Shown piece after piece: positions 32,478 through 41,462 of a stretch of DNA of 64,000 nucleotides. The stretch's first letter is position 1. Each line of letters starts with the position of its first letter. The position numbers and the translations under genes were made by a program. The notes under the pieces are model-generated. The model ran no database searches. It saw only the letters and a program-made list of their open reading frames with translations, and was not told the DNA's origin. Source of the DNA: Fictibacillus nanhaiensis (lineage in GTDB: Bacteria; Bacillota; Bacilli; Bacillales; Fictibacillaceae); NCBI GenBank assembly GCA_017052515.1, contig JAFHKR010000037.1, positions 186,001 through 250,000 of the forward strand, given 5' to 3'.

Positions 32478-33899
32478 ATGAACAAGCAATATGAAGAAGT
32501 CGAAATTAAACGTATTGCCGATTTTCACCATTCTCTTAACCATTGTCCTATTCATCTTTTCGGTTTACGAAGAGATGCTGAGGGTGAATATAAGTTTACC
32601 TATTCTGTAGGTTCTATGCTAGATGAACTAGGAGTATCTATAAAACCTTCTTCAGGAACCAACCTTCATGACCTTTATAACAAAGAGTTAATCGCAGAAT
32701 GGAGCAAACCATTAGAAAGAGCATTTTCGGGTTTGATTCAAACCGTAGATATTCATTTAGGTGTTAGACGGATCCGTACCACCTTGTATCCGGTAACTAG
32801 AAACCATCAAGGTGTTTTAGAAGTTGTGGGTGCCTCTTATATTACATCCAATAGAGACGAAGAACAAACAAACATCAAAAACCTGAATAAATTTAAACAG
32901 TTGTTTAACCATGCACTTGAGGCTATTGTTCTATGCCGTTCAAATATGGAGATTGCTGAAGTGAACGACCGTGCGTGCGAATTATTAGACCTACGTAGAG
33001 ACGCGCTAATAGGAATCAGTGCAGACCAATTTTTTGTGGGGAACGGGAAAGAACGAATCCTTAAGAAGTGGCAAGAAGTCTTAAATGGAAAAAAGATCGA
33101 AGGAGAGTTTCGCTACAAGACTCCAGATGGACTAGTGAAAGAGATTCAATACTCGTGTGAAAAAGATATTGTAGATGATTTACATGTTACGGTTTTGAGA
33201 GATGTAACGGATCAAAAGCTTACCGAACAAAAATTGTTAAAAGCAGAAGCGTTAAACGTGGTAGGAGAACTTGCAGCAGGTGTAGCCCATGAAATACGCA
33301 ATCCATTAACATCATTAAAAGGATTTGTTCAACTGATTCAGAATCAAACCGATGAATTTGACCAATATCTTACGATTATTCTTACTGAAGTAGATCGAAT
33401 CGAACATATCATCAAAGAATTTTTGGTTCTATCAAAAAGCAGCTCGCAAAATTTTATGATGTCTTGTGTGACCGACATTATTAACGACACAGTAGACTTA
33501 TTAAACACACAAGCGATTATGAAAAATATCGAGATCAAAAAAGACTTAGATGATCACATACCCCTAATCTTTTGTGATCCGTTGCAACTTAAACAAGTGT
33601 TTATCAACTTTTTGAAGAACGCGATCGAAGCTTCTGCTGTAGGTGATTGTGTAGAAATTAACATGAAGTTATCCAGGAAAAAGGATTTTCTTCACGTTCA
33701 GATTCGAGATTATGGATGCGGTATGGATGAGACAGTTATGAAGAAGATCGGCAAACCCTTTTTTACCACAAAAGATGAAGGTACTGGCTTAGGATTGATG
33801 GTAAGTACAAACATCATTAAACAACATAATGGAAGGTTAGATGTGAAAAGTAAAAAAGGGAAAGGCACTATGTTTACCATCACGATTCCTATACAATAA
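32478..33899 (+). CDS. PAS-domain sporulation-type sensor histidine kinase (KinA/KinE-like)
   Basis: 473 residues, no membrane helix. An N-terminal sensor segment (about 1-130) and a PAS domain (about 140-250, FNHALEAIVLCRSNMEIAEV) precede the dimerisation domain with the phospho-His in AAGVAHEIRNPLTSLKGF. The ATPase domain follows (NFLKNAIEA, DYGCGMDE, TTKDEGTGLGL). No response regulator is adjacent. That, with the cytosolic layout, fits an orphan kinase phosphorylating Spo0F. The signal is unknown. Confidence 0.86.
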   Translation: MNKQYEEVEIKRIADFHHSLNHCPIHLFGLRRDAEGEYKFTYSVGSMLDELGVSIKPSSGTNLHDLYNKELIAEWSKPLERAFSGLIQTVDIHLGVRRIRTTLYPVTRNHQGVLEVVGASYITSNRDEEQTNIKNLNKFKQLFNHALEAIVLCRSNMEIAEVNDRACELLDLRRDALIGISADQFFVGNGKERILKKWQEVLNGKKIEGEFRYKTPDGLVKEIQYSCEKDIVDDLHVTVLRDVTDQKLTEQKLLKAEALNVVGELAAGVAHEIRNPLTSLKGFVQLIQNQTDEFDQYLTIILTEVDRIEHIIKEFLVLSKSSSQNFMMSCVTDIINDTVDLLNTQAIMKNIEIKKDLDDHIPLIFCDPLQLKQVFINFLKNAIEASAVGDCVEINMKLSRKKDFLHVQIRDYGCGMDETVMKKIGKPFFTTKDEGTGLGLMVSTNIIKQHNGRLDVKSKKGKGTMFTITIPIQ

Positions 33900-33911
33900 A
33901 ATGTGGAACGA

Positions 33912-33942
33912 AAAAAGCTTTCCCAGAGCGGGAAAGCTTTTT
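33912..33942. terminator. Bidirectional terminator between kinase and CAP-protein genes
   Basis: AAAAAGCTTTCCC pairs with GGGAAAGCTTTTT around AGAGC. Confidence 0.9.
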
Positions 33943-33951
33943 GATGTTTCA

Positions 33952-34563
33952 TTATCCTTTAAACATTTGAACGAACATTTTACCATATTGTCCACCGTCT
34001 ACTACACCGATACCAACGCTAGTGTATTCAGACTTAAGGATGTTTTCACGGTGACCTTGAGAGTTCATAAGGCTAGTGTGAGCACCTTCTACAGAAGAGT
34101 TACCTGCAAGGTTTTCACCAGCTGTATTATAATCAACACCAAATTTCTTCATCATATCAAATGGTGAACCATAAGTTGGTGAATTGTGGTCAAAATAGTT
34201 GTTGTCGATCATATCTTTTGCTTTAACGCGAGCCACTTTTGTCAGCTCAGGATCAGCTTTTAGTGCTGGTAATCCTTGTTTTTCACGCTCTTGGTTCACA
34301 AGGTTTAACATTTGTTGCTCTTGTGCAGTTAGTTCTGCACCTGCTTCAGCTTTTGGTGCGGCTTCAGCTGGAGCTTTTGCTTGCTCTTGTTGAGGAGCTG
34401 GTGCTGGAGCAGCTTGTTGTTGCTGTTGAGGCGCTGCCTGAGCTTGTTGAGTTTGATTATTATTTAAAGAAGCGAACGGGCATGAAGATGCTGCTTCTGA
34501 GATTCCTGCGTTTGCGCCGAATAGGGAAGCGCCTAATACTGATGCTACTACTAATTTTTTCAT
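33952..34563 (-). CDS. Secreted CAP-domain (SCP-like, YkwD type) protein
   Basis: 203 residues: a signal peptide (MKKLVVASVLGASLFGANAG...EAAS), a low-complexity Q/A/P-rich linker (about 35-78) and a C-terminal CAP domain (LVNQEREKQGLPALKADPEL, FDHNSPTYGSPFDMM, GENLAG, HRENILKSEYTSVGIGV). Found widely in Bacillus, often in spore or wall fractions; the biochemical role is unsettled. A strong GGAGGG site precedes the ATG. Confidence 0.88.
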   Translation of the reverse strand: MKKLVVASVLGASLFGANAGISEAASSCPFASLNNNQTQQAQAAPQQQQQAAPAPAPQQEQAKAPAEAAPKAEAGAELTAQEQQMLNLVNQEREKQGLPALKADPELTKVARVKAKDMIDNNYFDHNSPTYGSPFDMMKKFGVDYNTAGENLAGNSSVEGAHTSLMNSQGHRENILKSEYTSVGIGVVDGGQYGKMFVQMFKG

Positions 34564-34651
34564 AAGATGTTTCCCTCCTAATAATTTATCTTACGTGTAC
34601 AGGTTTCGGGTTTTTATGAGGAGGGTTGGGGGTCTGGCATTATGTACCAGT

Positions 34652-35186
34652 TTAAGACACCCACAGCTTGGAAACATCTTTTAAAGAAACATCAATTAGA
34701 AAGACATCAGGATTAGAGAGAACCTCCCATTCCTTGAAGCCAAATGAGGGATCGTACAAATTGATCATCAAGCTAAGCAGATTTCCATGCGTAACAATCA
34801 AAACGGATTTATAGGATTCAGTATGCAGGTCATTAATGAAGGAAATGATTCTTTGCTTTGCTTCAAATGTAGACTCGCCACCAGGAAACTTTAAATGTTC
34901 TTCTATATATGTACGTTCTAGATTATCTCTCCAATTCGGGTCGTCTTCAGCAGAAAGAATTCGTTCAGCTAATCGATCATCTACCAATATGGAACAATTA
35001 TTTAATTCTGCAAAAGGTTTAATGGGTGTCGATGGCTCTTTTGAATGGGCTCGAGATCACACAATCAAAATGCTGCCCCTCTAAATAGGCAGCCAGTTCT
35101 ATGGCTTGCTGTTCTCCTTCAATAGTTAAAGGGGCAATACTTTCTTGACCTTCCGCTTTACAATGCCTAATCGCCGTAATCTTCAT
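34652..35186 (-). pseudogene. Histidine phosphatase family gene with a +1 frameshift
   Basis: From the ATG at 35186 (AAGGATG upstream) the frame reads MKITAIRHCKAEGQESIAPL to ISSPFKRAIDT, then hits a stop. The correct continuation (IKPFAELNNCSILVDDRLAE to VTHGNLLSLMINLYD) is one base off. The span of 535 bases is 178 codons plus one, so a single extra base in the GGG at 35024-35026 explains it. RHC replaces the family RHG catalytic start. A sequencing error in a short homopolymer is possible; otherwise the enzyme is lost. Confidence 0.82.
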
Positions 35187-35259
35187 GAATTCATCCTTCT
35201 TTCTATTAGGTAATACTAAAAAAGGTGTTGATGTTAAGTCTCTTAGGCTTCATTGATAA

Positions 35260-35387
35260 GTTTATTGGAGTGTAAGGTGCGAGACTCCTGCGGGACGAGT
35301 GGGACAGGTGAGACCCTCCATGGCGCGTAGCGGCGAGTGGCTCACCGCCCGCCCCCGGAAAGCGAGCTACCTGGAACGGAAATCAAC
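35260..35387 (+). repeat. Dispersed 128-bp hairpin repeat, copy 2
   Basis: It starts GTTTATTGGAGTGTAAGGTG and ends GGAACGGAAATCAAC, with the same internal blocks as copy 1 (GCGAGACTCCTGCGGGAC, AGGTGAGACCC, GGCTCACCGCC). It is the main content of the gene-free 35187-35512 interval. Confidence 0.88.
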
Positions 35388-35512
35388 CACTGTCAAGAAC
35401 CCACAGACCGCCTAAACAAGCATCCGATTTAAACAGTTGTTTAAACTTTCGAGACGTTAAACCCAAAACCCTCCCGAATACTATGATTGTTGAAAAACGA
35501 AGGGAGATTGTT

Positions 35513-36142
35513 ATGTATCCTGAATTAAACCATTTTAAGCAAATGAAAAAAGAATACGATAAAAATATTGCTTCCGCACATGAAAAGTGGCAGCAACTAC
35601 ATAAACAAAAAGAATGGTCTTCAAATGAATATGAAGAGCTACTTAATGCTTACGGAGGTAGAAACTCAAAAATCACGATGGAAGATCTAACCGAGATAAA
35701 GAATAAATACTTGCTAGCGATGGAAAAAGAACGTAACGCTATGGAACAGTTGGATGAATTAAAAGAAAACCGTGATGATCGATTATCCGAGTATTTAAAA
35801 ACTGTATATTCTTCACGTGACAGAGAGTTAGAAACGGCTAAGAATAGTATGGAGAAGAAGATACATCAACTTGAACGTTTAAAAGCCGAGTATTTGATGA
35901 TGGTCAAACAGATTCAAGAGATTCATGCTTATCGTCAATCTGTTGAAAAAGAAACGAATGAAGCGATCACGAGTTATCAACAATCGTATGAACCTAAAGA
36001 AATTCTACCGTTGTATCCTTCATTGGCCCGTTTAGAGATTCCGCTATCTGACATTCAATATGTTTTTCAAAAAGGTGAACTGCCTGATCATTTAAAAAAA
36101 TATATCCATTTCAATGATTACCCGAAACGGTTTCCAAGATAA
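35513..36142 (+). CDS. Coiled-coil protein of unknown function
   Basis: 209 residues from the ATG at 35513, with GAAGGGAG six bases upstream. It is almost wholly charged helix (KEYDKNIASAHEKWQQLHKQ to QIQEIHAYRQSVEKETNEAI), with a short C-terminal globular-looking tail (PLYPSLARLEIPLSDIQYVF). No signal peptide, membrane helix or cysteine is seen. I do not recognise the family. It is flanked by the hairpin repeat and a terminator. Confidence 0.72.
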   Translation: MYPELNHFKQMKKEYDKNIASAHEKWQQLHKQKEWSSNEYEELLNAYGGRNSKITMEDLTEIKNKYLLAMEKERNAMEQLDELKENRDDRLSEYLKTVYSSRDRELETAKNSMEKKIHQLERLKAEYLMMVKQIQEIHAYRQSVEKETNEAITSYQQSYEPKEILPLYPSLARLEIPLSDIQYVFQKGELPDHLKKYIHFNDYPKRFPR

Positions 36143-36156
36143 AAAATCCACGTTTT

Positions 36157-36190
36157 AAAAAGGGAGTGAGTAAAGGATACTCCCTTTTAT
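36157..36190 (+). terminator. Terminator after the coiled-coil gene
   Basis: AAAAGGGAGT pairs with ACTCCCTTTT. Confidence 0.85.
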
Positions 36191-36193
36191 TCA

Positions 36194-36228
36194 TAAAAAA
36201 AGCCATAATCCTTAAGAAAGGATTATGG
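36194..36228 (-). terminator. Terminator for the ArsR-MFS-epimerase operon
   Basis: CCATAATCCTT (36203-36213) and AAGGATTATGG (36218-36228) form an 11-bp stem. On the minus strand it is followed by seven T. It lies about 180 bases past the epimerase stop; the stretch between (36229-36410) shows no convincing gene. Confidence 0.75.
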
Positions 36229-36410
36229 TAAAGAAAACCGAACGCATGATGAAGAAATGGGGGGTAGGGAATTGCTCTGCCGGCCTCTTGCCAACAGGAG
36301 AGATTTTGTATCTCACAATCATACTATATGTCCTAAGAAGACAGTTGGTATGGACAAGTGCCATGGGCATTCATGTATTTTTGATTTTTACAGAAGAAAT
36401 TTTTCTTTTT

Positions 36411-37406
36411 TTACCCCAACTTTACAATTTCGTTCCATTTTTTTAGAAGCGTCCTTTCTTTATCAGGATGTAAGCCTGCTTTCCAATCATCTGGTTTTAA
36501 GTTTCGACTTAGAGACCAATCTGCAGTATCACTTATCGTTTCTTCTATCGGCCGGAATTTCAAACCTTTATTTATCGCTTTTGTATCATCCGCATAATCA
36601 AGACCACGATAATCTTCACTGGAGATCCAGAGTGGCAACTCTACCCATTCGCCGACGTTTTCTTTTAATAAGAAAGATTCGGCAACAGGTACGATTGTTG
36701 AATGTTCTTGACTCCGCATACATTTTTGAACAACCTCGTTGAAGTCATACACGCCACCAACAGCTTGATAGACTCCGTTCTCCCTATTTTCAGCCATCCG
36801 TACGATCCAATTTGCAAGATCACGAACATCAATGAAGCGCACAGTCGGATCCTTCATGTCAGGAATTAAAATTTCTCCGCCTCGAGTACCTCTGTCTGGC
36901 CAATAAGTAAAACGATCGGTGTAATCATGTGGACCAACAATCAAACCTGGACGCACGATTAAAGCATTGTCACCGAATATCTCTAAGACCTCTTGTTCAC
37001 AAGCGGCTTTAAGGGCACCGTAATGTTCACCGATTTCAGTAATGGTAGGATCGATAAGGTCAGCGGTTTGCGCTTCCTCCGTAATGTTTCGAACGGACTG
37101 ATCTTCATAAACAGATACGGAAGAAATAAAGATATAGAAAGTTCCTTCTTTCTGGAGTGCTTCAGCCGATTTTCGGACTTGCTTAGGAAAATAGCCACAC
37201 GTATCCACTACAACGTCCCAAGATTCACTCTTAATTGAAGACAGATCAAGATCTCTGTCACCAATAATCTCATGAACGTTTTCTGTTAACCCTTTCTTTG
37301 ATGTTTTCCCTCTATGAAACAAAGTCACTTCATGATGATTGTTGTTAAAAGAATCTGCTACGTGTTTACCTAAAAAACGAGTGCCGCCAATAAGAAGTAC
37401 CTTCAT
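36411..37406 (-). CDS. NAD-dependent epimerase/dehydratase (extended SDR)
   Basis: 331 residues. It has the nucleotide loop GGTRFLGKHVA at the N-terminus. The active site is degenerate: TEIGEHYGALKAACEQEVLE carries YGALKAACE, a YxxxK. The body resembles mRNA-binding/CSP41-like extended SDRs (DRGTRGGEILIPDM, VRFIDVRDLANWIVRM). Substrate unknown. It ends an operon with an ArsR regulator and an MFS pump; AGGTGG precedes two adjacent ATGs. Confidence 0.82.
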   Translation of the reverse strand: MKVLLIGGTRFLGKHVADSFNNNHHEVTLFHRGKTSKKGLTENVHEIIGDRDLDLSSIKSESWDVVVDTCGYFPKQVRKSAEALQKEGTFYIFISSVSVYEDQSVRNITEEAQTADLIDPTITEIGEHYGALKAACEQEVLEIFGDNALIVRPGLIVGPHDYTDRFTYWPDRGTRGGEILIPDMKDPTVRFIDVRDLANWIVRMAENRENGVYQAVGGVYDFNEVVQKCMRSQEHSTIVPVAESFLLKENVGEWVELPLWISSEDYRGLDYADDTKAINKGLKFRPIEETISDTADWSLSRNLKPDDWKAGLHPDKERTLLKKWNEIVKLG

Positions 37407-37418
37407 CATCTACACCAC

Positions 37419-38666
37419 CTATTCCATTTTTCTTAAAGCAGGAAGTTTCCACATGATCAAAAGATTAACAACAATTAAAGAGAGTGCACCTCCAGACATG
37501 ATGTTTTCAATAGAAAAGCCATAAGAGATTAACATGGACGTTGCTGCAAGTGATAAAGGTGCGAGTCCCATGCTTGCCATAGTTAGCAAACCCATCAACC
37601 TTCCTAGAAGTTTCTTATCAACGGAAGATTGTACCGCTGAGATAAGCGGAATATTGGTTGCGGGAAACGTAATGCCAATAAAGAAAATCGTCAACATACA
37701 AGCATAAAGGGTGGAACTTTGACTAAATAAGAAAAAGAATATGTTCATGGCGAATAAAGAAACGGTTACCATCAGTCCACGTCTTTTCTTAATATTTAAA
37801 ATCCCTATGATAACGGAGCTGATCAGCATGCCTATAGCCATAGCACCTTCAATAAAACTAAAATCAAGTGCGCTTCCATTAAGCACGTTTTTTACGAAGA
37901 TTGGTAAGCCCATCATCAACGGTCCGATTACGAAAACATTAAGGAAGATCGTACTAAGAAAGAGTGCTTTTAAAAAAGCGGATTGTCTTACTACATCAAT
38001 GCCCTCTTTTATAGATAGCCACATGCCAGGCTTTGCTGTGCTTGAACTCATGGTAGCTGGGATATTTAACATATAAGCAAGAATGGCAGAGAGCAGCAGC
38101 ATCACAGCGGGTACACCAAACGAGAGCATGTATCCTCCGCTACTTGCAACAAGAAGACCTCCAATCATCGGTCCAAGTATTAACGAGCTTTGTTGGGTGG
38201 TCTGAATGACTGAATTTGCACGTGTTAATTGAGATTGGTCGACAACATTAGGCAGAAGCGATCCGTTTGCTGGCCATACGAAAGCATCAAGTGCTCCAAA
38301 AAACAAGCCAAAAATGATAAAAGATAGGAGGGAGAGATGTCCTGTTGCAAGCATGATCAACAATCCAACTAACAAAAAAGTTCTTAAGAAGTTAGCGAAA
38401 AACAATATTTTCGTCCGACTGACTCGATCAGCTAGAACACCACCGATGGCCATGAATAAAATACGAGGAACGTTTGCTGCAATAAATACAATGCCTAGCG
38501 AAGCCTCTTTGTCTAAAGTTTTTACGACGTACCAACTCTGTGAGAATTGAAAAATCGCGATTGAAAAAGAAGAACAAATCGTGATCGCCCATATGAATAA
38601 AAAAGAACGCTTTCTGAACAGGGACTCTGTTTCACTTTTTTGGTGTACAGCTATCGTTTCGGTCAT
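37419..38666 (-). CDS. MFS transporter
   Basis: 415 residues, about 12 membrane helices, with the MFS motif A-like loop GGVLADRVSRTKILF after helix 2. It is of the drug-export/MFS-3 type (GFFGALDAFVWPANGSLLP-like helix 4 region). The start is one base from the regulator's stop, so it is under that regulator. The export substrate is unknown; the adjacent SDR may modify the same compound. Confidence 0.85.
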   Translation of the reverse strand: MTETIAVHQKSETESLFRKRSFLFIWAITICSSFSIAIFQFSQSWYVVKTLDKEASLGIVFIAANVPRILFMAIGGVLADRVSRTKILFFANFLRTFLLVGLLIMLATGHLSLLSFIIFGLFFGALDAFVWPANGSLLPNVVDQSQLTRANSVIQTTQQSSLILGPMIGGLLVASSGGYMLSFGVPAVMLLLSAILAYMLNIPATMSSSTAKPGMWLSIKEGIDVVRQSAFLKALFLSTIFLNVFVIGPLMMGLPIFVKNVLNGSALDFSFIEGAMAIGMLISSVIIGILNIKKRRGLMVTVSLFAMNIFFFLFSQSSTLYACMLTIFFIGITFPATNIPLISAVQSSVDKKLLGRLMGLLTMASMGLAPLSLAATSMLISYGFSIENIMSGGALSLIVVNLLIMWKLPALRKME

Positions 38667-38667
38667 C

Positions 38668-39264
38668 TTACTCTAGCTCCTCTTCCGGATAAGGTGTCTC
38701 TTTCAATGGAAATGAGAGCATAAAGTAGTGATAGATCTCACCATCGTCAGTCTCATTCTTTTTAAATTCTGAGATCAATTCTGATATTTCTTTTGCTTTG
38801 TCATGTAACAGTTTTACTTGTTCAGAAGAAAGTTTTACATGTCTATAACCAAATTTAAGAGGAGAATCTGAATAAGCTAGTATTTCAGGATCTAATTTAC
38901 GAACCATAGACTTTGTTTTTTCGAGTGAAACCAATATATTCTCCTTTAGTGCATCAGAGAGTTCATCTTTCACTGCATGCCGTTGATCAGGCAATATATC
39001 GGCAATCGAAAATGAGTGAGCCACAGGTCTGTAGAACTTTTGTATAATGCCATTCTTTTCTTCTGTTCTCTCGACGTTAATTAATCCTACACGTTCAAGT
39101 TCCTTAAGGTGGTAATGAATCTTTGGTGCTGGAACTTCTAATAGGTCTGATAAGATCTTTCCTGTCTTAGCTTCCTCTAATATCTCCCATAGGATTTTGA
39201 TGCGAAGTGGGTCAGAGATAACCTTTAACTGCTCAACTTCTCGTATGTTATAAATCTCCTTCAT
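38668..39264 (-). CDS. ArsR-type winged-helix regulator
   Basis: 198 residues. The N-terminal HTH reads ISDPLRIKILWEILEEAKTGKILSDLL, then PKIHYHLKELERVGLI (recognition helix) and a wing. A longer C-terminal domain than classic ArsR suggests a ligand-sensing part. No metal-type CxC motif is seen. AGGAGTG precedes the ATG at 39264. It is first in the MFS-epimerase operon and next to a 16-bp palindrome. Confidence 0.85.
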   Translation of the reverse strand: MKEIYNIREVEQLKVISDPLRIKILWEILEEAKTGKILSDLLEVPAPKIHYHLKELERVGLINVERTEEKNGIIQKFYRPVAHSFSIADILPDQRHAVKDELSDALKENILVSLEKTKSMVRKLDPEILAYSDSPLKFGYRHVKLSSEQVKLLHDKAKEISELISEFKKNETDDGEIYHYFMLSFPLKETPYPEEELE

Positions 39265-39283
39265 GTTCAACACTCCTAAAACG

Positions 39284-39332
39284 TTCAAATATATTTGAAT
39301 GTAATATATCTTAAATATATGCTAGTCGTCAA
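39284..39332 (-). promoter_or_regulatory. Promoter and palindromic operator of the ArsR-MFS operon
   Basis: On the minus strand TTGACG (39332-39327) and TATATT (39308-39303) are 18 bases apart. The exact 16-bp palindrome TTCAAATATATTTGAA (39284-39299) covers the likely start point, a standard position for autorepression. Confidence 0.65.
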
Positions 39333-39437
39333 CTCTTTTACACATTATTTGTAAATAATAGTTCAAATGTTATGAAAATTCTTGTATAATGTTAGTATAA
39401 TACTCGCATTACAACTTAGAGGCTGGAGGTTCATAGT

Positions 39438-39905
39438 ATGGGGAATAAGGATTTGAAGTCCTATGTGGAGAGATTGGAGAAAGTGCATTACATTGTGTCA
39501 AAGCGTTTACACCCGGAAATTGCTATAGAAAAGGAGTTAACGAAAACACAGTTTGTACTTTTGAAGACGTTGTGTATTAGAAATAAATGGACCGTTTCAA
39601 AATTGGCTGACTATATGGGTGTAAAACCAAGTGCGATAACTGTTGGTGCGGATCGTTTGTACAAGCGTGGATTTGTGAGTCGTTACCGTAGTGATTTAGA
39701 CCGTCGTATTGTCTATTTGGAGATTACTGACGAAGGACACGAAATCTTACGAGAAGCTGAAAATGAGAGAGTTAATTCTATAAGTAGTTATCTTAATCAT
39801 TTGTCTCAAGAGGAATTAGGTATTTTTATTGATATTTATGAAAAGCTTGCTAGCGGAAATCATTCAAACTCAGACGAGATCGTCCTTACATCACAAACCA
39901 GTTGA
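39438..39905 (+). CDS. MarR-family regulator
   Basis: 155 residues with a MarR winged helix: LTKTQFVLLKTLCIRNKWTV, SKLADYMGVKPSAITVGADRL (recognition helix) and the wing RSDLDRRIVYLEITDEG. Divergent from the ArsR operon with about 170 bases between them. The ligand and target are unknown. The stop codon lies inside the terminator stem. Confidence 0.86.
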   Translation: MGNKDLKSYVERLEKVHYIVSKRLHPEIAIEKELTKTQFVLLKTLCIRNKWTVSKLADYMGVKPSAITVGADRLYKRGFVSRYRSDLDRRIVYLEITDEGHEILREAENERVNSISSYLNHLSQEELGIFIDIYEKLASGNHSNSDEIVLTSQTS

Positions 39906-39921
39906 GGAACTGGTTTTTTTT
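39896..39921 (+). terminator. Terminator overlapping the MarR stop codon
   Basis: AACCAGTT and AACTGGTT around GAGG, then T run. Confidence 0.88.
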
Positions 39922-40032
39922 GTGCATATAACTCTGTTTTCTTTCAAAAGACTTCACTCATTATCTAACCAAACGAAAAGATCAGGGAGCAAGCGAATAG
40001 AAGTCTCTCTATTATTTTTTCATAGATTCGAT

Positions 40033-40060
40033 TCTATTTAATTTCTTCACTGCATAGGAT
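40033..40060 (+). promoter_or_regulatory. Possible SigE-type promoter of spoIIP
   Basis: TCTATT (40033-40038), 14 bases, CATAGGAT (40053-40060) loosely matches mother-cell SigE promoters. The match is weak but suits the gene. Confidence 0.3.
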
Positions 40061-40095
40061 GTGATAGAAACGTTAACAGAAGTGGAGGGCTATAC

Positions 40096-41247
40096 ATGTT
40101 CACCCCGCAATTGAATATGAAGCGTTTACCTTTATTACTTGCCGGAGCCATGCTATTTATCGTCGTTGCCACTAGTTTTATCACATCCTTTGAGCACAAA
40201 TATCGATTGAGTTCATCAACCATGCATAAGTGGTTAACGGAATTTTCTGGTGAAGCACTTGTTTATTTTATAGGGTGGGAAAATCGATATTTTACGCAAG
40301 AGCTTCCAAAAGCAAGTAAGCCGCCAGCGTTATCAAGTGTTCTGTTTGAATTAACGACAAGCATTAAGCCAGGAGATATCCGAAGTCTATTAGGAAACGA
40401 ACTTCCTGGATTTGCGCTCTATGATTCAACGATCATTGTTGCTGGGGAAGGAACGGATTACACAAACCTAGCGTACGAGTCGCCGCCGCCTATGGAGCTC
40501 CTTCTAAGTGGTGAAGAAGCAGAAGTTCAAGATATTGAGCGATTGGAAGATCCAGATCCTTCTGATTCAGAAAAACCACCAGGTCAAACAACAAGCGGAA
40601 AGAAGATCGCTTATATCTATCATTCGCACAGTTGGGAATCATTCTTACCGCATTTAAAAGGTGTAACAAACCCTGACCATGCCATCCATTCTAAGGTAAA
40701 CATCACGATGGTAGGGAAAAAGCTTGGAGAGGAATTAGAGGCGAGAGGAATTGGTACAACCGTTGACATGACTAACATGACGGAGCTTTTAAGAAAGAAT
40801 AACACGGATTACCGTAAGAGTTACCCGATGTCACGTACACTCGTCCAAAGTGCGATGTCGAGCAACCAAGATATTGATTTAATTTTTGACCTGCATCGAG
40901 ACTCGATGAGAGGGAAGTCTACAACTACAGAAATTAATGGGAAGTCTTACGCACGTACTTTGTTCGTTATCGGTAAAGCGAACCCTAATTTTGAAAACAA
41001 CCAAAAAGCAGCGCAAGAGATCAATGCGATCTTAGATAAAAAATACCCTGGCTTAAGTCGTGGGGTTATCGGAAAAAACAAAACACAGGGAAATGGTGTT
41101 TATAATCAAGACCTTTCTGACCACGCTCTCCTTATCGAGTTTGGCGGTGTGGATAACAACATGGATGAGCTGTACAGAAGTGCAGAAGCAGTGGCTGAAG
41201 CAGTTGCAGAGTACTATTGGAAAGAAAATGGAGCGAAAAAAGAATAA
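40096..41247 (+). CDS. spoIIP: Stage II sporulation protein P (cell-wall hydrolase)
   Basis: 383 residues. An N-terminal membrane anchor (LPLLLAGAMLFIVVATSFIT), a variable stalk, and the amidase/endopeptidase domain with HSHSWESFLPHL, LIFDLHRDSMRG and HALLIEFGGVDNN, the zinc and catalytic residues. SpoIIP degrades septal peptidoglycan with SpoIID and SpoIIM during engulfment. The usual partner gene gpr is not next to it, so this may be a second or relocated copy. GGAGGG precedes the ATG. Confidence 0.9.
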   Translation: MFTPQLNMKRLPLLLAGAMLFIVVATSFITSFEHKYRLSSSTMHKWLTEFSGEALVYFIGWENRYFTQELPKASKPPALSSVLFELTTSIKPGDIRSLLGNELPGFALYDSTIIVAGEGTDYTNLAYESPPPMELLLSGEEAEVQDIERLEDPDPSDSEKPPGQTTSGKKIAYIYHSHSWESFLPHLKGVTNPDHAIHSKVNITMVGKKLGEELEARGIGTTVDMTNMTELLRKNNTDYRKSYPMSRTLVQSAMSSNQDIDLIFDLHRDSMRGKSTTTEINGKSYARTLFVIGKANPNFENNQKAAQEINAILDKKYPGLSRGVIGKNKTQGNGVYNQDLSDHALLIEFGGVDNNMDELYRSAEAVAEAVAEYYWKENGAKKE

Positions 41248-41253
41248 TGTTGA

Positions 41254-41291
41254 AAGGCTCTAGAGGTGGTGATAACCTCTGGAGCTTTTTT
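41254..41291 (+). terminator. Terminator after spoIIP
   Basis: GCTCTAGAGGT pairs with ACCTCTGGAGC, then six T. Confidence 0.9.
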
Positions 41292-41318
41292 ATGTGTTTC
41301 TATTTTGCGGAAATTAAA

Positions 41319-41423
41319 GTGGACAGTAAATTTACAAAAGTGGACAGTAAATTAGCGAAAGTGGACAGTAAAACTCAAAAAGTGGACAGTATTTTCTTAA
41401 AAGTCGACAGTAAGCGCTATAGA
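41319..41423 (+). repeat. 21-bp array, five units (GTGGACAGTAAA type)
   Basis: Units start at 41319, 41340, 41361, 41382 and 41403, each beginning GTGGACAGTA (the last GTCGACAGTA) with a variable second half. A period of seven codons leaves one frame open (KVDSK repeats), but there is no start with a ribosome site. It lies 28 bases after the spoIIP terminator. Confidence 0.9.
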
Positions 41424-41462
41424 GGAGTCTGTGTATGGGCGCCTTTTTTTGTTATTGGCGGT

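Noticed and set aside
36225-36742. Two plus-strand frames antisense to the epimerase end
   Set aside because: They overlap the well-supported epimerase gene, lack domain features, and the 5' part starts in a terminator stem.
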